In this document: positions 10,694 to 20,690 of the stretch, piece after piece
How the letters are laid out: each line of letters begins with the position of its first letter
Numbering within the stretch: the stretch's first letter is position 1
NCBI RefSeq assembly: GCF_036373705.1
Contig: NC_089863.1
Coordinates: 7,167,357-7,231,356, forward strand
Direction: 5' to 3'
DNA: 64,000 nucleotides
DNA from: Amia ocellicauda
Lineage: Eukaryota > Chordata > Actinopteri > Amiiformes > Amiidae
Made by a program: the position numbers and the translations under genes
Notes under the pieces: model-generated
What the model saw: the letters and a program-made list of their open reading frames with translations, nothing else
Told to the model about the DNA's origin: nothing
The model's database searches: none

Positions 10694-11436
10694 ATGAAGT
10701 CCAAAGAGCTGCCACTGCGAGTGAAACAAGCCATCATTAGGCTGAGAAATCAAAACAAACCAATCAGAGAGATAGCAAAAACATTAGGTGTGGCCAAATC
10801 AACTATTTTATACATTCTTAAAATAAATAACACACTGGTGAGCTCAGGAACACCAAAAGGCCCAGAAGACCACAGAAAACAAATGTGGTGGATGACAGAA
10901 TAATTATTTTCCTGGTGAAGAAAAACCCCTTCACAACAGTTGACCAGATCAAGAACACCCTCCAGGAGGTAGGCGTATCTGTGTCAAAGTCAACAATCAA
11001 GAGAAGACTTCACCAGAGTAAATACATAGGGTTTACCACAAGATGTAAACCATTGGTAAGCCCCAAAAACATGAAGACCAGAATAGAGTTTGACAAAAAA
11101 ACATCTAAAGAACCTTGTACAGTTCAACATCATATGGACAGATGAGACAAAAATCAACTTTTCCAGAATGATGTTAATAGAAGAGTTTGGAGAAGGGAAG
11201 GAACTGCTCATGATCCGAAGCATACCACCTAATCTGTGAAGCATGGTGGAGGTAGTGTTATGGCATGTATAGCTGCCCAGGGAACTGGTTTCCTTATTTA
11301 TTGATGATGTGACTGCTGACAAAAGCAGCAGGATGAATTTTGAAGTGTTTATGGCTATATTCACAGTGCAGATGGACAATGACCCGAAGCATACTGTGAA
11401 AGCAACCCAAGACTTTTTTAAGGTGAAGAAGTGGAA
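10694..11436 (+). pseudogene. Tc1 transposase B, N-terminal part
   Basis: It begins MKSKELPLRVKQAIIRLR, the usual start of this Tc1 lineage. The paired-like DNA-binding domain is followed by several frameshifts (near 10870 and 11140), then traces of the catalytic core (an Asp-Asn-Asp-Pro-Lys-His remnant at about 11375). The reading is cut by the Polinton at 11436 and resumes at 25541 with the end of the catalytic domain. Confidence 0.85.
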
Positions 11437-11732
11437 AGTAGTAATATAGGGCACTTTTTCGAAAGGGGGGACTGCGGTGGGGGCCCTTCCTAGGGGGGTT
11501 AAGGGGGATTTGACCTTTTGACCTTGAACTTGAGTTGAACTCGGGGGGTCACTTCCTAGGGGGTGCGGGGGTGCTTGTACCGCGTCACAGAATAATTACC
11601 ATATTGATGGGTTCCAAAGGAATGTGCAGGGTGGTGGGGGTCTTCAACTGTTTTTCAAACCCTCCAAAAGATTTGTCTTTAAGCCAGACTGATTCTTTAG
11701 TAAAATTGCTATTTTTCTCTATACGTGTGAAG
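11437..11732. repeat. Polinton left terminal inverted repeat
   Basis: About 296 bp match the inverted right end (25246-25534) with few differences, including the segments accgcgtcacagaataatta and gggtcttcaactgttttt. The match ends at a shared cgtgtgaag. Short C/G-rich runs (ggggggtc) mark the outer part. Weaker similarity continues further in (see 11915-11993). Confidence 0.93.
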
Positions 11733-12180
11733 CTCCAAAAGAACGCTATGTATACCCCTCAGATTCTTTAGAAAACATAGATATTTTTCCCTACGCTAGT
11801 GAAGCTCCAAAAGAGTTCTATTAAAGCCCTCCCGATTCTTTAGTAACATAGATACTTCCACTTAAGCGAGATTCGCGAGGCTGTCTTCAACAGGGCCAAA
11901 GCTGTTACCTCTTTCAAATGGACAAGGGTTATGTCAGTCTGGAGCTTTTTGAGCAAGTGGGGGTAGCGAGGAGATGTCTACATCTTTAGTAACCTCGGAT
12001 CGGTGAAGAATTAGTATATTTGGGGGCGGAGTTGACAGGGCACTGAAGAAATAGCCTATCACGTTAGAGTTTGGTTTGAATAATTTAAATATTTGGGGGC
12101 GGGGTTAACAGGGCACTGATGACAGGTGGGGTCTGTTTTCAATTTAAGAAGCGGCTCTGTTTACATTTGAGGCGATGGGC
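11733..12180. repeat. Polinton left subterminal region: short tandem repeats and a copy of part of an accessory gene
   Basis: A unit of about 75 bp (gattctttagtaa... ctatttttc ... gaagctccaaaag) recurs about 2.5 times between 11690 and 11850. A second unit (atatttgggggcgg.gtt.acagggcactga) occurs twice, near 12018 and 12093. Positions 11915-11993 match, inverted, 25021-25099, which is coding sequence of the right-arm accessory gene. The left end therefore holds an echo of the right-arm gene, possibly from a once longer inverted repeat. Confidence 0.8.
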
Positions 12181-12451
12181 CCCCCTAACCCCGGATAATG
12201 AAATGTGGCGAGAGATAGCGATCTGTAGAAGCGGTGGGGCTGTGGGCAGCTTGAGAGACACAAGATGGACTGAACTTTAGAAAATCCTGAATATAAGCAA
12301 AATGAAAAGAAATGTAATACAGAAAATGTAAATTAAAACTTTCAGTAGTCGGTATAATCTCAGTAAATACTACACCTATCCAAGACCAATATTTTCCAGC
12401 ATATATCAAACATATTATTTAAAGAACAGATACAATGTAAAGATTGAATAA

Positions 12452-12494
<43 letters not shown>

Positions 12495-12745
12495 CACCTG
12501 GTGATGTAAAAGCAATGTAACGTTAAGTTAAGTTAAGAAATCCTTAACTATAGAAGAGTTATAGAATATATATGTTATATAAGAAGCATATACTATATAT
12601 GTAGAAACTGGGACATTTCAATACAACTCAATAAAAGCAGCATTTGTAATAATATTAGTAATCAAACATCAAATTATTATGTAATATAAACCATTCACGC
12701 ATTAAGATTAAGTAAATACACTCTATACGATCTCAGCACATCCTG

Positions 12746-12786
<41 letters not shown>

Positions 12787-13520
12787 TTACACATATACCG
12801 AGTGCAGGCTGGAACGCTTATTTCAAGGGCTCAGATTCTGATGAGAACGAGCTGTTATCTAGCCGCTTGTATTAAAAAAAAAAAAAGTTTAACTTAACAC
12901 AATAATGTGATAAAGAACGATGTTGGAAACCTGTAACTATAAGGCTATCAAAATATAAGAGTTATTCTTAACCATTAGGCTGTATGAAGATATAAAAACA
13001 TGATAACGATTTAATTAACGAATGATGGTTACCACAAAACATTTAGGAATCTGGAGGTACATACAGCCGCTATGGTGTTAAAAGATAACACGTGTGGTAG
13101 TGGTGGGGGATGTTGTAACATCAATCACGCGTAGAGAGAGAGAGAGAGATTTTGGTTCTAAAATGTAATAAAATATAATAAGAGATGTATACAAACCTAG
13201 AAAAGACAACTTTATTTATTTCATTTTAAACGTGTGTATTTAATGTTGATGTCACAATGTTTAGGCTCGACTGTTTATATAAATATATTCTTTACACAGT
13301 TTTAAACACGTAGGGATATATATTATATATCCAAATAAATGGAAAGACCTACAGAAAACTTTATTAAACATGTCAATAACAAGCGTTGTACATGATGTAC
13401 AACATACGATAGATATGTGTAATTTACAGAACATTTGAAGATATTAAGGTTAAATAAATCTAATAAGCCCGATATTTTCATGAACAAACTTAGATAACTT
13501 ATCCTCGAGCGCCACCCTAC
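12181..13520. other. Polinton left arm without recognisable gene
   Basis: AT-rich sequence with two (TG)n microsatellites (12453-12493 and 12744-12787). I find no polymerase N-terminal or exonuclease motifs here, although this is where that part of the gene should lie. Positions 13521-13710 have a short open stretch with Cys and His pairs (VCGDCGGHQH) that I cannot assign. Confidence 0.6.
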
Positions 13521-13710
13521 GGATTGTCAAAGACATTTTTTCAAGCGCGTGAACGGAAAGTTTGCGGGGATTGCGGTGGTCATCAGCACATTCACGCGCA
13601 CAGCGCAGTGTTTAAATGCGGGTCGCCGGCGGAGATTCAGTCCATTTGGTCAACACGCTGCCTGCACGGACCAGAACACACAAAGAGACATCAGGATGCC
13701 CGGCCACGAC

Positions 13711-14628
13711 CAGTTGATGGAGATTTGTGGGATGCACATCCAGGGCACGAAGCTCCCGTTCCACCACATCCCAAAGATGCTCTATTGGGTTGAGATCTGG
13801 TGACTGTGGGGGCCAGTTTAGTACAGTGAACTCATTGTCATGTTCAAGAAACCAATTTGAAATGATTCGACCTTTGTGACATGGTGCATTATCCTGCTGG
13901 AAGTAGCCATCAGAGGATGGGTACATGGTGGTCATAAAGGGATGGACATGGTCAGAAACAATGCTCAGGAAGGCCGTGGCATTTAAACGATGCCCAATTG
14001 GCACTAAGGGGCCTAAATTGTGCCAAGAAAACATCCCCCACACCATTACACCACCACCACCAGCCTGTACAGTGGTAACAAGGCATGATGGATCCATGTT
14101 CTCATTCTGTTTACGCCAAATTCTGACTCTACCATCTGAATGTCTCAACAGAAATCGAGACTCATCAGACCAGGCAACATTTTTCCAGTCTTCAACTGTC
14201 TAATTTTGGTGAGCTTGTGCAAATTGTAGCCTCTTTTTCCTATTTGTAGTGGAGATGAGTGGTACCCGGTGGGGTCTTCTGCTGTTGTAGCCCATCCGCC
14301 TCAAGGTTGTACGTGTTGTGGCTTCACAAATGCTTTGCTGCATACCTCGGTTGTAACGAGTGGTTATTTCAGTCAAAGTTGCTCTTCTATCAGCTTGAAT
14401 CAGTCGGCCCATTCTCCTCTGACCTCTAGCATCAACAAGGCATTTTCGCCCACAGGACTGCCGCATACTGGATGTTTTTCCCTTTTCACACCATTCTTTG
14501 TAAACCCTAGAAATGGTTGTGCGTGAAAATCCCAGTAACTGAGCAGATTGTGAAATACTCAGACCGGCCCGTCTGGCACCAACAACCATGCCACGCTCAA
14601 AATTGCTTAAATCACCTTTCTTTCCCAT
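13711..14628 (-). pseudogene. Tc1 transposase C (DD36E type), one nonsense codon and truncated
   Basis: It starts MGKKGDLSNFERGMVVGARR (14628) and is open to 14200, where a Trp codon present in the 39.8-kb copy has become TAG. It continues in the same frame with the catalytic motifs (SDES, QQDNAPCHK, PDLNPIEHLW) until truncation at 13711. The second Asp and the Glu are separated by 36 residues, which fits the DD36E (Incomer) group of Tc1/mariner elements rather than classical DD34E. Not functional because of the stop and the missing C-terminus. Confidence 0.88.
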
Positions 14629-14776
14629 TCAGACATTCAGTTTGGAGTTCAGGAGATTGTCTTGACTAGGACCACACCCCAAAATGTTTTGAAGCAACTG
14701 CCATGTGATTGGTTGGTTAGATAATTGCATTAATGAGAAATTGAACAGGTGTTCCTAATAATCCTTTAGGTCAGTG
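13711..14776 (-). mobile_element. Tc1-family element C, truncated copy inside the Polinton
   Basis: On the minus strand the element starts at its 5' end (CACTGACCTAAAGGATTATT, with TA at 14777-14778). It continues as a near-identical copy of 39813-41029. Homology stops abruptly at 13711, within the transposase near residues LHQL, so about the last 150 bp and the second terminus are missing. Either the end was deleted together with neighbouring Polinton DNA, or the copy was rearranged. Confidence 0.9.
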
Positions 14777-16465
14777 TATGTCTGACAATCATAACATCTT
14801 GACCAGACATGCTTTGAATTATGGCGAGGTTAGAATGGGTCCCTACTTTCTGGATGGTTTTTCAGAGAAAAATGGGGTTCGTACGGCTTATGAGTTTGCC
14901 GGTTGTATTTACCACGGTTGTCCTCGGTGCTTTGACGCAAATACTTTTAATCCTGTCACTCATCAAATCTGTGGAGATATGCACTTTGATTTCTTACAAA
15001 GAATCGAGACTCTAAAAAACACCTATGGTTTAACTGTGAAAGTGATGTGGGAACATGATGTGGACGGCTATGAAAAAACAGGACGGTAGTGTACGAACGT
15101 TTATGAAAACCTTTGATTTTCCTGAACGTCTCGAACCGAGAGATGCTTTGTTCGGAGGGCGCACTAACGCAATCTGTTTACATTACGAGGCGAAGGCTGA
15201 GGAGAGAATAGATTACTATGATTTCACTAGCCTGTATCCCTTTGTCAACAAGACAAAAATTTACCCCGTAGGACACCCCACCATAATTTATCGTGACTTT
15301 CTCAATCTCTTAATCAAGGTCACGATGTATCCACCCAGGGGGCTTTTCTTGCCAGTTTTGCCTTATAGAGCTTCGGGAAAATTGATGTTTCTGCTATGTA
15401 GAACGTGCATTGAAACTGAAAACCAGACGGTGGAGTGTCCGCATGAGGATGATGAGAGGTCATTGACAGGGGTGTGGTGCAGCGTGGAGCTTAATAAAGC
15501 TATTGAGAAAGGATACAGTGTCGGTAAAGTGTATGAGGTCTGGCATTTCTCTGAAAAATCTGACACGCTTTTTGTCGATTACATCATGACACACCTTAAA
15601 GGGAAGCAGGAGGCTTCCGGCTACCCTTCATGGTGTACTGATGAAACCAGTAAAGAGAGCTATATTCAGAAATATCTTGAAAAAGAGGGAATCAGGTTGG
15701 ATCCGAGCAACATAACTGTAAACCCAGCAAAGAGACAGATATCAAAACTGATTCTAAATAGTCTGTGGGGTAAATTTGGAGAGCGGTCTAATAGAATAAA
15801 CACTACCTTGATTAAAGATCCGCCACAGTTTCTTAAATTTCTGTTTTCCAAAGAGCATGATGTGTCACACTTTAGCTTTGTAACTGACAGAGTAGCTCAG
15901 GTTCAGTGGCGATGACCTCAAGATTTCCCGACCAAGCCGGGGAATGTCAACGTTTTTATAGCTGTTTTTACAACAGCTTATGCTAGATTAGAATTGTATA
16001 GTTTAATGGAGCGTCTGCATGAGCGAACTTTATATCACGATACGGACTCTGCAGTCTTTGTCACCAGACCGGGTGATTGGATGCCGCCGCTTGGAGATTA
16101 TCTGGGCGAGTTAACAAATGAGCTAGACCCCCAAGATCACATCGTAGAGTTTGTTTCTGGGGGTCCAAAGACATACGCTTATAAAACAGCTTCAGGAAAG
16201 AGCTGTATGAAGGTGAAAGGTATAACTTTGAATCACACTAACAAGAAACTGATCAATATCAAGTCTAACGACTTTGGTTCAAAATTGTGTTGCAGGCCTA
16301 GATCAAGGAATTCAACCTCAAGAGGTGATTACTTCCGGAAATCAGATCGTCCGAAATAATAAGGTGTACACTCTCGAAAACAGGCCACTACAGAAAAGGT
16401 TTCGGGTAGTGTACAACAAAAGAGTTCTTTTGCCAGACTATAATACGCTACCCTATGGATATTGA
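14777..16465 (+). pseudogene. Polinton protein-primed DNA polymerase B, C-terminal two-thirds, broken
   Basis: The product would replicate the element's linear DNA by protein priming. Readable parts, in order: a region with FAGCIYHGCPRCF (about 14910), palm motif A YDFTSLYPF (about 15215), motif B NSLWGKFGERSN (about 15760), motif C YHDTDSA (about 16035), and a C-terminal tail ending YNTLPYGY (16465). Lesions are a frameshift at about 15060-15085, an in-frame TGA at 15913-15915, and a frameshift near 16280. The exonuclease domain and N-terminus are absent, lost at or before the Tc1-C insertion. All three polymerase motifs retain their key Asp residues. The tail overlaps the ATPase start by 11 bp. 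Confidence 0.93.
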
Positions 16466-17111
16466 TGGGGGATTCGATAACAGACTTCAACACCCCTTTT
16501 CATGTATTATATCAGGTCCTTCCAATTCTGGTAAAAGTTTTTTTCTTAAAAGGCTTTTAGAGAATTCTGAAACGGCTATAACACAAACTCTCGATAACAT
16601 AGTTTGGTGTTACTCATGTTGGCAACCTCTATACGATGAGCTAATGGTTAAAATTAAAAAATGTAATTTGTGGAAGGTGTCCCCGCATCGCTTTGTGATG
16701 ATGATTTGTTACCCAGTGACAATTTAATAGTGATAGACGATCTCATGGAAACGGCTAGTGACAATAGCAAAGTGGAGAAAGCTTTTACAAAATATACACA
16801 CCATAGAAATTTGAGCATCGTCTATCTAGTCTAATTATTTTTTTCAAGGTAAAAAGAGTCGAACGATCAATTTAAATGCTAATTATATTATTCTTTTCAA
16901 AAATCCTAGAGATAAGCTGCAGGTGAACACTTTGGCCCGGCAAATGTACCCCAGACAATCTAAATTCTTTTTGGAATCATTCGAAGACGCAACTAAAAAC
17001 CCTTACGGATACTTGCTAGTGGATTTAAAAGCGCAAACTCCCGAAGACTATCAACTCGGGTTTGCTGCCCCCAGATTGGCCTGTAGTCTACGTGCTAAAG
17101 AGAAGAAATAA
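16455..17111 (+). pseudogene. Polinton packaging ATPase (FtsK/HerA type), frameshifted
   Basis: This motor ATPase packages DNA into the capsid. Walker A is GPSNSGKS (about 16515) and the Walker B-like strand NLIVIDDLM is at about 16721-16747. The segments before about 16675 and after about 16850 share one frame and the Walker B segment lies in another, so two compensating small shifts are present near 16675 and 16830. The C-terminus ends SLRAKEKK. Length (about 218 codons) is near normal for the family, so the gene is complete apart from these shifts. It begins inside the polymerase tail. Confidence 0.9.
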
Positions 17112-17119
17112 AAAATAGA

Positions 17120-18045
17120 ATGTCAGCTAGGATAAGAAGAAACCTACCGCTTTTAAAGATATTATATGAGGGTAATCCTCGTCAGAGGAAAGCTGTGTTG
17201 TTGGCCGCCCCTTCTGATCTGATAGAAACTGTAGAACTGTCTCAGAAATAAGTGGAGAAGTCGCGGAGATAAAGCAAATAGAACTTTAATCGAGCTGGCT
17301 CGGAAGCTCCACGTCAGAAATAATTCCTTCAGTGAGACTTAATGTTTACAAACATGAGTACAACTTTATAGGAAAAATGACGTAACATCTTATGGCCATT
17401 CATCCAATCAGAAGATACAGGTCCGGGTCTGTTTTACGATCTGTCCTCCCGTGAAGAGGTGATGGATCCAAAGCAGATGTCCGTCTTTGATGTGCACTAG
17501 GAAGATGCGATCCCACAGTCATCATTTACCTAGTGTCAATCGTTCTTTAACAGAAACAATTCCTGCCTATCTGGAGAAATGATTAAGTCATAAACAAATT
17601 CTCAGCAGACATCTGTAGGCTATTTCAGCAACTGTGTAATCTTTCATTAGTGACAGGAGTTTCTATCAAATCGACCTTGTTGACCCTTTACTTGTCCTGC
17701 TAAATCGAATCTGCTCAGTCTGTATACAAAACTACTTCTACTGCTAGTATTAATATAAAACATTATATAATAATCACAAAAACACTTTCTTCAACTTCAT
17801 ATACAGAGTCTTCAGAAACTTTATGTGAAATCGCCTTAAACGTTCTATGGGGCAATATACCTTTAACAGCTTTTCAACTGGGTGAACTAAAACAACAAAA
17901 GTCTGTTATAAAGATCCTCACTAACAAGAAGTTATCCGTTAAAAAGAAGAGAAAGGCTGTTAACCAGAAAGGTGGTTTTATTGGACCCCTCTTGAGCATA
18001 GCCTTGCCTTTCTTAACCAACCTTCTAGCTTCCAGATCTGTATAG
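17120..18045 (+). pseudogene. Small Polinton protein with basic centre and hydrophobic tail, interrupted by a solo LTR
   Basis: The N-terminal part (17120-17229) starts MSARIRRNLPLLKILY. The rest (17820-18045) has PLTAFQLGELK, a basic stretch LSVKKKRKAV and a glycine/hydrophobic end GGFIGPLLSIALPFL, followed by TAG. The two parts belong to one frame if the LTR and one copy of its duplication are set aside. Small proteins of this shape occur beside the ATPase in many Polintons; their function is not established, and a membrane-active or DNA-associated virion role is only a guess. ATG of the next gene lies 6 bp downstream. Confidence 0.8.
17230..17814 (-). mobile_element. Solo LTR of an endogenous retrovirus-like element (585 bp)
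   Basis: It begins TG (17230) and ends CA (17814), with a perfect 5-bp direct repeat GAAAC on each side (17225-17229 and 17815-17819). Promoter elements read on the minus strand: a CRE-like TTACGTCA (complement of 17378-17385), TATAAAG (complement of 17364-17370), then ATTAAA (complement of 17285-17290) as a possible polyadenylation signal, giving U3-R-U5 order. No internal genes remain, so this is a recombination relic. A 5-bp duplication suits Gypsy or retroviral integrases. Confidence 0.88.
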
Positions 18046-18050
18046 TAGCG

Positions 18051-18770
18051 ATGAAATACACCCAAAAAATGTTTTTGGTACCTCAAGAACAACTTGACAA
18101 ACTAACAAAAACCCCGCCGCCTCCAGAATCCCTCCGACAGACTGTGGAAAATAATCTAGACTCTGAAATGAAGTCTATATTATCGCGATGCAATTTAAAC
18201 CCTTATGAAAAAGTACAGCTTTATACAGCCGCCTTACAGAGATATCTGAGTATCGTTAAACAGGGTGCAAAAAGCCAGAGTACTCTAACTTTAATGTTGC
18301 CTTCGGAGAAAGAGCAGCTTTCTGAAAGTAGTGCGGTTATTGAAACAGAAGAAGAACACCCTGTAGAAGCAGATATGGTTTTATCAGATGTATTGAAAAG
18401 CATGCCTGTAAGAAGTCAAAGAAATGCAAAATATATTCTACATAAAATGTTTAACACCCCTCGGGTGACCTCCTGGAATAACCAAGGTGAATTTATTTTT
18501 AAAGGTCGGGTGATTAAAGGATCGCACATGTTTGATCTGATCAAGAATGTAACGAGTTCTAATAAGATTCTGGATAGTAGGAGGCCTACGGGGTGGAGAG
18601 ATTTCCTCCAAGCTTTGGCGTGTCTGAACATGCCTCAATCAACAATCCCTAACCAAACCACCCGTAACAAAATCTGCCTCTATAAGGCCAGTGAAAGTGA
18701 TTGGGTTGAACCCCCCGCCAGAAAGAAAAGAATGAAACCTGCATCAAAACATAGATGGACACCTTATTAA
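18051..18770 (+). CDS. Conserved Polinton protein of unknown function (239 aa), open
   Basis: It begins MKYTQKMFLVPQEQLDKL, 6 bp after the small gene, and reads without interruption to 18770. The N-terminal half is rich in charged and polar residues. The C-terminal half (about residues 115-215) is a compact domain with an RRPTGWRDFLQAL segment, and the tail is basic (ARKKRMKPASKHR). Proteins of this type recur beside the ATPase and capsid genes of animal Polintons, and I recognise the pattern without knowing its function. It is one of the few uninterrupted genes in the element, last of the plus-strand series. The region after it (18771-19044) has AATAAA at 18954-18959 for transcript ending. 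Confidence 0.75.
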   Translation: MKYTQKMFLVPQEQLDKLTKTPPPPESLRQTVENNLDSEMKSILSRCNLNPYEKVQLYTAALQRYLSIVKQGAKSQSTLTLMLPSEKEQLSESSAVIETEEEHPVEADMVLSDVLKSMPVRSQRNAKYILHKMFNTPRVTSWNNQGEFIFKGRVIKGSHMFDLIKNVTSSNKILDSRRPTGWRDFLQALACLNMPQSTIPNQTTRNKICLYKASESDWVEPPARKKRMKPASKHRWTPY

Positions 18771-19044
18771 TGGTATAAATGTATACTTGCAGTTGGAAAG
18801 GGGAAAGCAAAGTCTTTGTATGTAACGTTTGATACTTTTATTGTATATCCATATTTTGACATGTATTACACAATTTTTACAACATGATATATTCTTATTC
18901 TGTAATGTTTTTTTTAACATTTTATAATGTAATGATTATATCGGATTATGTCAAATAAAAATGCTTTTGTATTAAGCTTTTCTTTTCTTTAACACGCATG
19001 ACATTTTTTTAAATCTTTACAAGAACAGACATTCTGTATACATG
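18771..19044. promoter_or_regulatory. Convergent gene boundary with polyadenylation signal
   Basis: AT-rich interval between the plus-strand series ending at 18770 and the minus-strand series ending at 19045. AATAAA at 18954-18959 is suitably placed for plus-strand transcripts. Confidence 0.5.
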
Positions 19045-19513
19045 TTAGGTATTTAACATAGTTATTATTAGGACACAATGTTTGAACAAACCAGGGCCAT
19101 ACAGCATCATAACATTTGTGTAGGGGAGACCTTTAGCTCTATGATATAAGAAAAACACACAGTGTTGACCGCAGTTTGTAGTCTGTAGACTTTGCACTTG
19201 GCGACAGTTATAAACCGGTTCTTTACAATTGTTAATTAAAAAGTTGTTGATTATAGCTGGAAAATGAATAAAATCTGGAGGGTTTCCGTAAGAATCAAAA
19301 AATTCGCCACGATGATCTTCCGTCAGATAAATAGCCAGCCACTTCTCTCCAGGCATGGTTTCAGGGTGAGTGTTAATTATAAACATGGCAGGTAAGTTCT
19401 TTAGCTTCAATTCAGGTAACTGATTGCAGGCATAGACTCAGAAACAGAAACAGAAACAGCTTCTTAGTGTAGGGGTTACAGTTCATGAGAGCCATGAGCT
19501 CTCTGGTGTTCAT
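19045..19513 (-). pseudogene. Polinton adenovirus-type cysteine protease, frameshifted, catalytic His replaced
   Basis: The maturation protease cleaves capsid precursors. The start MNTRELMALMNCNPYTKK (19513) is typical of the family and lies 2 bp from the capsid gene stop. Frame is lost around 19437-19460, where a CAGAAA hexamer is repeated about three times. From 19410 it is open: the acidic member of the triad is in FFDSYG and the nucleophile Cys in TTNCGQHC, with the Gln of the oxyanion hole in VQSLQ. The catalytic His, normally just before a conserved Trp, is Lys here (GEKW). The product would be inactive even without the shift. Confidence 0.88.
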
Positions 19514-19515
19514 GG

Positions 19516-20688
19516 TTAATAATAATCATAGAGCACATTCCTTCTCTGATTCACTTCTATAATATTGTCAAACACGGCGTACACAACCATATTTACAGTA
19601 CCGGCTAGGGGTTGCTTAAAACATATTTCCAGTATCATGTTTCCTGTTATCACCAGGGAGAAATGTTGCCCGCATTCTTCATCGGGGGTTAGGTTGAAGG
19701 CATACAAAGTGTAGCCGTTGCCATCAACGTACAAAGCTATAAATTCTGCATTATAATGTTTAAAATTAAATTGATTCTTTGTATATGACCCTGTAAATGC
19801 GTCATTATCCACCAGCCCGATAATGACATGTTTTGGGAGCTGTCCGAGGAAGAGGTTTTCCTGATTCATAACACGAGTTCCTGCCGCGATGCTGTGCACT
19901 TTCATATAGACTCTTTCAATGGGGTACTTGGCGTTAGTGGTCATTAGAGCCTGAGCGTGGCCTAGTTTATCTGCCGGTGAAACAGACACCTTTTTAACAA
20001 ACAGAGATGCCGATAAAATAATGAGTTTATATTTTTCATCATCATCGCTCATCAGACAAAATTCATTTTTGTTCCGAATCATTTTTATCTTAATATCAAC
20101 CCGGTTGAGCATCAGTTTCTCTTGAAAAAATATGTCTGAGTGAACATGACCAAAAAGCTCAATTGTTTTACTTGCTGTAGAAAATGTTGCTCTTTTTTTC
20201 AGACCCGCGTTGGTGCCACCTGGATCCTTGACATCCATGGCGGCCGGTGTGTCTTTGGCAAACAGCCCGGGGCTGAACTGTTTGTTTAGAGTCTCCTCGC
20301 TATAATTAAGTATACACTCCATCAGTGCTCTATAGGGGTATGTATTACTGCTTTGACTTATCAGTCTATCCCCCAGGGTTACATCCACTTGCGAGAAGAT
20401 GGTGGCCACCGGGTAGTTGATAACCCCCACTTTGGCCTCCCTCTCGATAGCCTGTCCTTCTTCAGTCACAATTTTACAAGTGAGTAAAATAAGGGTATTA
20501 TTCAAATCTAAATAATCTTCACCATTACCGGTAATGAAAAATTCCAGAGGGGCGGATTCTGAAATGGCCGAAAGAGGCGGAATCTCCACATAGATGCTTT
20601 TATCGATACTTGTTTGTGTGTAAGGGACCATAAACAGATCCGGTTCTGATTTCACACATTCTTCCGACATGTTGTGTACAAAAGCCAT
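19516..20688 (-). CDS. Polinton major capsid protein (double jelly-roll), 390 aa, internally shortened
   Basis: This is the shell-forming hexon-like protein. It begins MAFVHNMSEECVKSEPDLF and is open throughout. The conserved N-terminal jelly-roll has SIDKSIYVEIPPL and the C-terminal segment has LTPDEECGQHFSL followed by VYAVFDNIIEVN, diagnostic of Polinton hexons. Compared with the family (usually about 430-450 residues), a block of roughly 35-45 residues appears to be missing between ALYVDG and NGYTLYAFN, an in-frame deletion in the second jelly-roll. It sits between the protease (2-bp gap) and the minor capsid gene (2-bp gap), so the genes are packed as one unit. Assembly competence is doubtful. 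Confidence 0.93.
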   Translation of the reverse strand: MAFVHNMSEECVKSEPDLFMVPYTQTSIDKSIYVEIPPLSAISESAPLEFFITGNGEDYLDLNNTLILLTCKIVTEEGQAIEREAKVGVINYPVATIFSQVDVTLGDRLISQSSNTYPYRALMECILNYSEETLNKQFSPGLFAKDTPAAMDVKDPGGTNAGLKKRATFSTASKTIELFGHVHSDIFFQEKLMLNRVDIKIKMIRNKNEFCLMSDDDEKYKLIILSASLFVKKVSVSPADKLGHAQALMTTNAKYPIERVYMKVHSIAAGTRVMNQENLFLGQLPKHVIIGLVDNDAFTGSYTKNQFNFKHYNAEFIALYVDGNGYTLYAFNLTPDEECGQHFSLVITGNMILEICFKQPLAGTVNMVVYAVFDNIIEVNQRRNVLYDYY

Positions 20689-20690
20689 GA

